A DNA stretch of 7,613 bases from an uncultured Oscillospiraceae bacterium. GTDB lineage: Bacteria; Bacillota; Clostridia; Oscillospirales; Acutalibacteraceae. Where the stretch lies: NCBI GenBank assembly GCA_900549675.1, contig URPG01000097.1:1-7613 (forward strand). The letters are read 5' to 3'. The notes under the pieces are model-generated. The model did not search any database, was not told the origin of the DNA, and was given only the letters and a program-made list of their open reading frames with translations. The number at the start of each line of letters is the position of its first letter. The stretch's first letter is position 1. The position numbers and the translations under genes were made by a program. Shown one piece after another: positions 1 to 5,888 of the stretch.

Positions 1-1653
1 TTCGGCATTTTTCTTTGCAAATACGGGTATTTGTTCGAGAGGTGCATTTACGGTGACGGTTTTCCCGCCGTTATACTCTCTTTTTGACCACACATCAATC
101 CAATTCGTGTTTGGAGGCAGATAGACTTGACGAATATCAGCGCCGGATTCCAAAATGGGGGCAACCAAAAGGTCAGACCCAAACAGGTAGTTGTCATCAA
201 TTTCCCAACTGAGAGTATCTTGTGGAAAATCATAAAACAAAGGGCGCATAATCGGAGTGCCTTGTGCGTTGGTTTTTTCCATTTGTACACGAATGTAATC
301 GCGCAGGCGTTTCCGTAGAAAGATATATTGTTTCGTGATTTCAAATACTTCTTCACCAAAGCTCCAAATCTCATTGTCAGCGCCTGTTCCGGCGATACCG
401 CTGTCATAGCCGCTATAGGGCATACGATTTCCGTGTAACCGCATCACCGGACAAAAACAAGCATATTGGAACCAACGAATCAATAATTCTCTAAAAACAG
501 GGTCATCTCCATGACCGCCATGGAACCCCGCAATGTCTGTTGTCCACCATGGAATTCCCGCTACAGCCATGGAAAGTCCTGCTCTAACTTGTCGGTTTAA
601 ACATTCAAAGCTGCTATCAATATCACCGGACCAAACGAGGCTTCCGTACTTGGCGCTTCCTGCCCAAGCACATCGAATCAAACTGAGCGGAGTAGGATCG
701 CCGGCTTTTTGCATACCGTCATAAAAACCTTTGGCATAGAGCACCGGATAAATATTACCGACTTCTGCAACGTTTCCAAGTGAATAACGGTAATTTTCAA
801 ACTCATAGGTGGTATATTCGGGTTCCGCAACATCCAACCAAAAGAGTTTTATGCCTTGTTCCCAATAATTTCTTTTCACTTTTTCCCAAATATATTCTCT
901 TGCTTCTGGGTTCGTGGCGTCGAAAAACACTTCGTTTCCATTACAAAGCATACTGATGCGTACGCCCGATTCACATTGTACCAAGTAACCTTTTTCCAGC
1001 ATTTCTTGATAATTTTCAGAGCGATGGTCGACGGTGGGCCAAATGGAAACCATTAGTTTGGTACCCATTTCTTCCAATTCTTGGCACATGGCGGGAACAT
1101 CAGGCCAAAATTGCGGGTCAAACCGATAATCACCTTGTTGTGTCCAATGGAAAAAATCAGCTACAATTACATCCAAAGGAATTTTTATTTCCTTATATTT
1201 TCTCGCGACAGTTAAAAGTTCTTCTTGGGTACGGTAGCGAAGCTTGCTTTGCCAAAACCCCATGCCGTATTCAGGCATCATAGGCGGCTTACCGACCAGA
1301 TTCATATAGGTTTCTTCAATTTCTGAGGGGCTATCGCCTGCGATAATTACATAATCAATCTCTTTTGCAGAAACAGATTGCCAAACCGTTTCATTTTGGG
1401 CGAACATAACCTGCCCGACGGACGGATTGTTCCACAAAAATCCGTAGCCTAAGTTAGACAGATAAAAGGGGACGCTTGCCTGTGAATTCCTTTGCGCAAG
1501 CTCAAGCAGACAACCTTTCCTGTTTAGCTCTTGTTGTTGGTATTGCCCCATGCCGAATATTTTCTCATTTTTGTTGGCACAGAAACGCGTGGTCAACTGA
1601 TAGCTTTCTCCGGATTTTGGCTTGTATTGACGTCCTGGAATATTGAGAGCCAT
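1..1653 (-). CDS. possible re-initiated 3' part of the GH31 gene, open at the left edge
   Basis: After the TGA the same frame runs uninterrupted to the window edge. The first in-frame ATG is at 1653 (Met122 of the full reading frame). An AGGA (1664-1667) lies 10 nt before it, a weak ribosome site, so a gene caller may start here. The product would carry the whole catalytic barrel, including Asp395 and Asp465 in full-length numbering, but lack about half of the N-terminal beta-sandwich that packs against the barrel in GH31 enzymes. Folding and activity are therefore doubtful. The coding sequence is certain; the start is a guess. Confidence 0.45.
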   Translation of the reverse strand, partial: MALNIPGRQYKPKSGESYQLTTRFCANKNEKIFGMGQYQQQELNRKGCLLELAQRNSQASVPFYLSNLGYGFLWNNPSVGQVMFAQNETVWQSVSAKEIDYVIIAGDSPSEIEETYMNLVGKPPMMPEYGMGFWQSKLRYRTQEELLTVARKYKEIKIPLDVIVADFFHWTQQGDYRFDPQFWPDVPAMCQELEEMGTKLMVSIWPTVDHRSENYQEMLEKGYLVQCESGVRISMLCNGNEVFFDATNPEAREYIWEKVKRNYWEQGIKLFWLDVAEPEYTTYEFENYRYSLGNVAEVGNIYPVLYAKGFYDGMQKAGDPTPLSLIRCAWAGSAKYGSLVWSGDIDSSFECLNRQVRAGLSMAVAGIPWWTTDIAGFHGGHGDDPVFRELLIRWFQYACFCPVMRLHGNRMPYSGYDSGIAGTGADNEIWSFGEEVFEITKQYIFLRKRLRDYIRVQMEKTNAQGTPIMRPLFYDFPQDTLSWEIDDNYLFGSDLLVAPILESGADIRQVYLPPNTNWIDVWSKREYNGGKTVTVNAPLEQIPVFAKKNAE

Positions 1654-1749
1654 ACTGATGTCATCCTGTAAACGACGCCAGTGTTCTTTTAACAATATTT
1701 TTTCATATTGATTATAAAATGTGATAACACCGTTAGCGTTGATAATGGC

Positions 1750-2016
1750 TCAAATTTTACCGTTTTGAATTTTGCCATGTGAAAGATTTTTGCCGGCGTG
1801 CATATTTAAAAAACGGTTGCTGTTTGCTTTGTTATCTTCATGGATTTTAATGTCAGCGGTAATAGTGCCAATATTCTCCTGCAATGCCCAATCTTGACCT
1901 GAAAACGAAGGGCTTTTGGTTGCGCGAATCCGTAGGGCATTGTCGCCCCAGGGTTCGATACAAACTATCTCATGGTCATAACAATAATAGAGTTTACTGT
2001 TCTTCTCTTTAAACAT
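1750..2016 (-). CDS. 5' fragment of the GH31 gene (88 residues before the TGA)
   Basis: This is the only part of the GH31 gene translated from the normal start if the TGA at 1750-1752 terminates. It covers the first strands of the N-terminal beta-sandwich, including the PWGDNALRIRAT motif that GH31 proteins share near their start, and ends in HGKIQNGKI just before the stop. In intact relatives this NGKI stretch continues straight into text like the AIINANGVITFYN found after the TGA, so the fragment is a truncated product rather than an independent small protein. It contains no catalytic residue and is unlikely to be active alone. Confidence 0.6.
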   Translation of the reverse strand: MFKEKNSKLYYCYDHEIVCIEPWGDNALRIRATKSPSFSGQDWALQENIGTITADIKIHEDNKANSNRFLNMHAGKNLSHGKIQNGKI

Positions 2017-2066
2017 GTCTTAACTCCTCGCCTTATATTTGTCCATGTGAGAATCAGATTTTACTT

Positions 2067-3728
2067 TTACTGCATGGATTTTTGATAAAAATTATAAGCT
2101 TTTTCTTGTATCTCAATAAGTTCAGGCAGTTTCATAGCCTCTAACTGTTTTAAATAAGCATCCCATTCTTCCTCAATGCCTCCATCAACTACCCAATGTG
2201 CATATTGAGCCTCACAATATTTATAGATGTCTGTACCCAGTGTAGCCAATCTAGCAAGTTCTTCTTCCGTATATTGCACTAGTGGGAAACCAACGTTTTT
2301 ATCAGTAGTAACATATTTGGAGTTTACAACATCGTCGGCAAGTTTGATGCCGTCACCTTGATCCTCGGGCAAAGAAATTTTTTCATAGAAATCAGGCTGC
2401 ATATATTTAGGACCAAAATCTCTGGTGGAATAAGACCATGCGGAGGTATCGAGTGATGTTCCGTCAGAAGGTTTTAAAACAGAATAAGTACCGTCACCAT
2501 TATCAGAGATTTGTTCGGGAATAGAACCGTAGAAAGTTTGCAAAGAGGCTAAATCAGTATAGAAATCATCGGCCCATTGCAATAGTTTTGCTGGATTACT
2601 GCAGGCTGTTGTGATAAGCAGTTCTCTATCAGCAATATCCAATGTGTTGGAGGCATTTTCTACATATCGATTTCCGTCCGGACCTTCCACTGCTTCTAAC
2701 AGAGAAAATTGTTCTGCATTGCCGCCTGCCTCAGCGTCAGATGTCCAACCGAAGAATAAACCTACTTGCGAGCCGTTCTCTGCTTGGCGTTTGGCAGTAG
2801 CCATAGAAGATTCTTGTGTGAAATATTCAGGGTCGACAATTCCCTTTTCATATAATCTGCGCATCCATTTGACGGCTTCTTTATAATTATCTTGTACAGG
2901 CATAAATACCGGTTTTCCTTCTGCATTAATACCCATATAGTCATCAGAGCGGCTGACCATAGTGGCGAAAGGGCGTAGAATATTACGTAAATCGCCGCTT
3001 AAAACATTTTCACCGGCGGCGCCCGTAATGCCGTATTCATTGTCGGGATTGCCGTCACCGTCAGCGTCTTCTGTGATGAATTTCTCCAAAACTTCTTCAA
3101 GTTCTAAATAAGTAGTAGGCATTTTAAGATTTAAATTGTCCAACCATTCTTGATTGATAAAAGCTTCCGTGCCGCATACGATAGGACGCATGGGTAATTT
3201 TTTTGGCAAGCTGATAATCTTACCGTCACGGCCCGTCGCAATGGCTTTTAGCTGTGGTTCGCTTTCAAAAGCTTTCAATAAATTAGGCATATTTTCTTGA
3301 ATCAAATCATCCAATTCGATAAAGTAAGATTTATTTTGTGCAACATCAGTAGCTTTTAAGGTGATGGAACCAAAGAATGCGTCAGGTAAGTCACCAGAAG
3401 CTAACAGCAGCGATTTTTGTTCAGCCCAGTCGGCATTATAATAAATTTGCCAGTCGATATTCATATTGTGTTTTTCTTCAAGGTTTTTCATAAAGCCTTC
3501 TTTGAGAAAGTCAGTTGGCCAGGTATCTGTCCAGCGAACCGTTACGATTTTAAACGTAGTAGGGTCAGTATTTGCCTCTTTTGAATCATCGACCTTAGTT
3601 TCGGCTGATGAGGAAACATCTTTCGTTGAATTTTCTGTGTTTGTTTTGGGATTACATCCGACGAGAGTGGCTAAGACCATGGTAAATAACAGGCAGATAC
3701 AAAGATATTTGTTAATTAATTTTAACAT
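2067..3728 (-). CDS. lipoprotein extracellular sugar-binding protein of an ABC importer (LplA/YtcQ-like)
   Basis: This 553-residue protein is the receptor of the importer. A lysine-containing N-terminus, a hydrophobic stretch (about 8-23) and the lipobox LVGC with Cys25 mark a lipoprotein anchored to the outer face of the membrane. A Ser/Thr/Glu/Asp-rich linker (26-57) follows, then a two-lobed family 1 solute-binding fold beginning at FKIVTVRWTDTWP. Residues 221-231 (DADGDGNPDNE) form an EF-hand-like calcium loop, common in the large binding proteins of this LplA/YtcQ group. LLLASGDLPDAFF (107-119) and WMRRLYEKGIVDPEYF (288-303) are also typical. The length (over 500) separates it from the roughly 420-residue maltose-binding type. 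It lies 55 bp after the second permease gene and 50 bp before the GH31 gene. The ATG has AAGGAG (3738-3743) 9 nt upstream; the stop is TAA. The ligand is probably an oligosaccharide related to the GH31 substrate, by context only. Confidence 0.92.
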   Translation of the reverse strand: MLKLINKYLCICLLFTMVLATLVGCNPKTNTENSTKDVSSSAETKVDDSKEANTDPTTFKIVTVRWTDTWPTDFLKEGFMKNLEEKHNMNIDWQIYYNADWAEQKSLLLASGDLPDAFFGSITLKATDVAQNKSYFIELDDLIQENMPNLLKAFESEPQLKAIATGRDGKIISLPKKLPMRPIVCGTEAFINQEWLDNLNLKMPTTYLELEEVLEKFITEDADGDGNPDNEYGITGAAGENVLSGDLRNILRPFATMVSRSDDYMGINAEGKPVFMPVQDNYKEAVKWMRRLYEKGIVDPEYFTQESSMATAKRQAENGSQVGLFFGWTSDAEAGGNAEQFSLLEAVEGPDGNRYVENASNTLDIADRELLITTACSNPAKLLQWADDFYTDLASLQTFYGSIPEQISDNGDGTYSVLKPSDGTSLDTSAWSYSTRDFGPKYMQPDFYEKISLPEDQGDGIKLADDVVNSKYVTTDKNVGFPLVQYTEEELARLATLGTDIYKYCEAQYAHWVVDGGIEEEWDAYLKQLEAMKLPELIEIQEKAYNFYQKSMQ

Positions 3729-3764
3729 ATTGGTTTTCTCCTTTTTTGTTTTTTATGGGTCAAG

Positions 3765-3791
3765 AAGGAAGAGTGAAATACTCTTATCCTT
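3765..3791 (-). other. hairpin between the second permease gene and the binding-protein gene
   Basis: On the minus strand AAGAGT pairs with ACTCTT around a 5-nt loop (ATTTC), and beyond a 2-nt bulge AAGG pairs with CCTT, giving about 10 bp. It includes the stop codon and last codons of the permease gene. No T-run follows, so it is not an obvious terminator. Hairpins at this place in importer operons can protect or separate the binding-protein mRNA; that role is inferred. Confidence 0.45.
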
Positions 3792-4698
3792 TTAAAGAGC
3801 CAAGCATAACACCTTGATTAAAATATTTTTGCACAAATGGATAAAGACACATAATTGGCAAGGAAGATACCACAATAACAGCGTATTTGATAAGGTCTGC
3901 CATTTGTTTTGCTTCTACCGCCGCCGAACCGGTCGTCATAGAGCTGATGGTTTTATTTTGAATCAGAATATTTCTGAGCACAATTTGGAGAGGCTGTAAC
4001 TCAGGTTTATGTAAATATACCAGTGCATTGAAATACGAATTCCATTGCCCTACAGCAGCCCAAAGCGCAATAACTGCTAAAATTGCTTTGGATAACGGCA
4101 GGACTACTTTAAGAAAGAAACCCAGATAACCGCAGCCGTCTATCTGAGCCGCTTCCCACATATCTTCGGCAATATTCGTGTTAAAAAACGTTCGTGCCAC
4201 AATGATATAATAAGTAACAACTGAAAAAGGTAAAACCATAACCATAAAATGGTCAACCATATTTACATTTTTAACAAGTAAATAGGTAGGAATCAATCCT
4301 CCATTGAAAAACATGGGAATGAGATAAAATAGAGTAAACAGTTTTCTTCCGTATAAATCCTTTCGGGAGAGAGCATAGGCGGCTGGAATATTGACAAATA
4401 GGGTGACCGCTGTGCCCGCTACAACATAAAAAATAGTATTACGGTAACCTACCCAAAGTGGATCATGGTTAGCCAAATGCTGATAAGCCTTGAAGTTTAT
4501 GCCACGGGGAATAAAAAGAATCTCTCCGTTAGAAACCATGGTAGGATTGCTAAAAGAAGCAATTAGAATAAAATACATGGGGTACAACACAATAAATAAA
4601 ATAAGAATAGCAACAGCATATAAAATAATGTTAAAGACTTTATCATGAAAAGAATTTTTAATTCTGCCCGTTTTAGCAGATGATTTTATATCATGCAT
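3784..4698 (-). CDS. carbohydrate ABC transporter permease, CUT1 type (LplC/YtcP/AraQ-like)
   Basis: This 304-residue inner-membrane protein is one half of the channel. About six hydrophobic spans are visible, the first at about 22-50, followed by an extracytoplasmic segment. The binding-protein-dependent transport signature (EAA loop) is at 182-201, with EAAQIDGCG followed by LPLSKA; this cytoplasmic loop docks onto the ATPase. The C-terminal KYFNQGVMLGSLKG is characteristic of the LplC/YtcP subgroup. The start is well placed: GGGAGG (4704-4709) lies 5 nt before the ATG and touches the stop codon of the preceding permease gene, only 10 nt away, so translation is probably coupled. It would pair one to one with the upstream permease as a heterodimer. 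No ATPase gene is visible; CUT1 importers often share an MsmK/MsmX-type ATPase encoded elsewhere. Confidence 0.95.
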   Translation of the reverse strand: MHDIKSSAKTGRIKNSFHDKVFNIILYAVAILILFIVLYPMYFILIASFSNPTMVSNGEILFIPRGINFKAYQHLANHDPLWVGYRNTIFYVVAGTAVTLFVNIPAAYALSRKDLYGRKLFTLFYLIPMFFNGGLIPTYLLVKNVNMVDHFMVMVLPFSVVTYYIIVARTFFNTNIAEDMWEAAQIDGCGYLGFFLKVVLPLSKAILAVIALWAAVGQWNSYFNALVYLHKPELQPLQIVLRNILIQNKTISSMTTGSAAVEAKQMADLIKYAVIVVSSLPIMCLYPFVQKYFNQGVMLGSLKG

Positions 4699-4703
4699 AA
4701 TAT

Positions 4704-4709
4704 CCTCCC
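4704..4709 (-). promoter_or_regulatory. ribosome binding site adjoining the upstream stop codon (translational coupling)
   Basis: GGGAGG shares its first base with the TAG stop (4709-4711) of the first permease gene and lies 5 nt before the ATG of the second. Ribosomes finishing the first gene would be placed on this site, which suits two subunits needed in equal amounts. Confidence 0.7.
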
Positions 4710-5653
4710 TAAATCAGTGAAGTGTCACTAACTTTTTTGGCTACCCAGTTTACAGCCAGCAATAAAATGAGATTAATTAAATTATTGAAAAGTCCTATGG
4801 CAGCAGATAAGCTGTATTGACTGCTAATCATGCCCATTTTATATACATAGGTTGAGATGATTTCACTGGCACTGCTGTTAAGTGTATTTTGCAGTAAATA
4901 AACTTTTTCAAATCCCACGCTCATTACATTGCCCATTCGCATAATAAACATGATAATAGCGGTTGGAATCAATGCAGGAATATCGATTTTTGTAATTTTT
5001 TGCATTTTTCCGGCACCATCAATGGTGGCAGCTTCATAGAGAGTGGGGTCGACAGCCGATAAGGTGGCAATGTACAAAATACTATCCCAGCCAACGTGCT
5101 GCCAGGCCTCTGTCCACACGTAAATGCTGGAGAAAGCTTGCGGTATCCCCATTAAATTCGGGAGCTTAACGCCGATTACGCCAAAGAGTTTTGAAATCAC
5201 ACCTGTACTGGGGGAGAGAAATAGTAAAATCATGCCGCACATGACCACTGTTGAAATAAAATGAGGAAGATAAGTGGACACTTGAAAAAAACGTTTGAAT
5301 TTTAAAGCATGCATTTGATTACACATTAATGCCAGTATAATTGGCAGGGGAAAGGTCACCAGAATGGTATAAAGGCTAATAATAATGGTATTGCGTATGG
5401 TAATGCCAAATTGAAAGGAATAAAAATATTGACGAAAATATTTTAAACCCGCCCAACTGCTGCCCAAAATTCCTTCTGCGGGAGTAAAGTCTTTAAACGC
5501 AATTACCACACCATACATAGGAAAATAAGTGAAAATTAAAAAAATAATTATGGATGGCATCATTAATAAATAGAGTGACTTGCAATGCGAAATTTTTTGT
5601 CGAAAGGTTAATTTGTTGCGGGTTTTTGAATGAATACCAGATGCATTTTGCAA
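4709..5653 (-). CDS. carbohydrate ABC transporter permease, CUT1 type (LplB-like), TTG start
   Basis: This 314-residue membrane protein is the first gene of the transport operon and the partner of the next permease. The N-terminal YLLMMPSIIIFLIFTYFPMYGVVIAFKDF (28-56) is the typical first membrane span and following motif of LplB-type permeases; about five further spans follow. The EAA loop is at 207-226 (YEAATIDGAGKMQK, then IDIPAL), the site of contact with the ATPase. The length matches the family. The start codon is TTG: no ATG precedes Met31, which lies inside the first span, while GGGAGGG (5661-5667) sits 7 nt before the TTG, so this start is well supported. The stop is TAG (4709-4711) and borders the next gene's ribosome site. 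The gene follows a promoter-like sequence at 5756-5784. Confidence 0.95.
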   Translation of the reverse strand: MQNASGIHSKTRNKLTFRQKISHCKSLYLLMMPSIIIFLIFTYFPMYGVVIAFKDFTPAEGILGSSWAGLKYFRQYFYSFQFGITIRNTIIISLYTILVTFPLPIILALMCNQMHALKFKRFFQVSTYLPHFISTVVMCGMILLFLSPSTGVISKLFGVIGVKLPNLMGIPQAFSSIYVWTEAWQHVGWDSILYIATLSAVDPTLYEAATIDGAGKMQKITKIDIPALIPTAIIMFIMRMGNVMSVGFEKVYLLQNTLNSSASEIISTYVYKMGMISSQYSLSAAIGLFNNLINLILLLAVNWVAKKVSDTSLI

Positions 5654-5660
5654 GAGTTTT

Positions 5661-5667
5661 CCCTCCC
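5661..5667 (-). promoter_or_regulatory. strong ribosome binding site that fixes the TTG start of the first permease
   Basis: GGGAGGG lies 7 nt before the TTG at 5651-5653. No ATG or GTG is available at suitable spacing, so this site decides the start. Confidence 0.75.
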
Positions 5668-5755
5668 TTTAGATGGTGGCTTTGATTGAATGGAAAGAGA
5701 TATTAGCTTTACGATTAATTAAAAGCGATTTTGTTATTGTACGGGATTTAATGTA

Positions 5756-5784
5756 ATTATAACCATAAAAAATATATAAGTCTT
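5756..5784 (-). promoter_or_regulatory. probable promoter of the transporter/GH31 operon
   Basis: A perfect -10 TATAAT (5756-5761, minus strand) has a weak -35 (AAGACT, 5779-5784) 17 bp upstream, matching the consensus only at GAC. Transcription would start near 5749, leaving a leader of about 95 nt before the TTG of the first permease gene. A strong -10 with a poor -35 fits a promoter that needs an activator, such as the AraC-type regulator encoded next door. The AT-rich segment just upstream (5785-5808) would be the expected activator site; I see no convincing direct repeat there. Confidence 0.55.
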
Positions 5785-5808
5785 GCGTTTTTATGTTTAA
5801 TTTATATC

Positions 5809-5839
5809 AAAAAATGAGATTCTAAAAGAACCTCATTTT
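5809..5839 (-). terminator. rho-independent terminator of the response regulator gene
   Basis: Read on the minus strand, AAAATGAG pairs with CTCATTTT and an inner TTCT pairs with AGAA, joined by a G-U pair. This makes a continuous 13-bp stem with a 3-nt loop, and the 3' arm runs into six T. It lies about 50 nt after the stop codon at 5889. On the plus strand the G-U pair becomes an A/C mismatch, so the minus strand is the better terminator. It separates the regulator transcript from the transporter operon. Confidence 0.8.
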
Positions 5840-5842
5840 GTT

Positions 5843-5860
5843 AATAGGTTATAACCTATT
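5843..5860. repeat. 18-bp perfect palindrome AATAGGTTATAACCTATT
   Basis: The two 9-bp halves are exact reverse complements. It lies 28 bp past the stop codon of the regulator gene and 3 bp before the terminator stem. As RNA it could form a 7-bp stem with a UAUA loop; as DNA it looks like a dimeric repressor site. It lies about 60 bp upstream of the -35 of the transport operon. Its function is not shown. Confidence 0.6.
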
Positions 5861-5888
5861 GGTTTATAATATTGTCATAGACAAGCCG

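Larger units (their letters stand above)
1..2016 (-). pseudogene. GH31 alpha-glycosidase (alpha-xylosidase/alpha-glucosidase type), interrupted by in-frame TGA, 3' end outside window
   Basis: Conceptual translation in one frame from the ATG at 2016 to the left edge gives 672 codons with a single stop, TGA, at codon 89. GH31 marks are clear: PWGDNALRIRAT near residue 22 and FGMGQ at 154 in the N-terminal beta-sandwich; PEYGMGFWQSK at about 248 opening the TIM barrel; VADFFHW with Asp287; nucleophile Asp395 in WLDVAEPEY; acid/base Asp465 in WSGDIDSSFE; WWTTDIAGF with Asp494; RLHGNRMP with His528. The 70-residue gap between the two catalytic Asp matches the family. Known members such as YicI have about 770 residues, so about 100 residues should lie beyond the edge. 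The family releases alpha-linked xylose or glucose from non-reducing ends. No signal peptide is seen, so it is probably cytoplasmic and acts on sugars imported by the upstream transporter. A GAGGAG ribosome site (2024-2029) lies 7 nt before the ATG. It is last in the visible operon, 50 bp after the binding-protein gene. GH31 assignment is firm; substrate and functional status are not. Confidence 0.85.

Noticed and set aside
48..407. Minus-strand 119-residue open frame inside the GH31 gene
   Set aside because: It lies in a different frame from the GH31 protein, whose catalytic and C-terminal motifs run across the same bases; the translation has no recognisable domain.
1690..1752. Selenocysteine insertion at the in-frame TGA: a 5-bp stem with a UAACG loop can be drawn about 11 nt downstream
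   Set aside because: The stem is short and contains a G-U pair, its loop does not resemble a bacterial SECIS, and GH31 enzymes have no catalytic Cys or Sec at this N-terminal position.
2611..2886. Plus-strand open frames opposite the binding-protein gene (also 3466-3795) and other plus-strand frames at 127-318, 533-724, 856-1056, 3814-3999 and 7333-7545
   Set aside because: They are antisense to well-identified genes, have no good ribosome sites that I can see, and show no protein-family features.
2762..2944. Minus-strand 60-residue open frame within the binding-protein gene
   Set aside because: It is an out-of-frame shadow of a gene whose own frame carries clear family features across the same bases.
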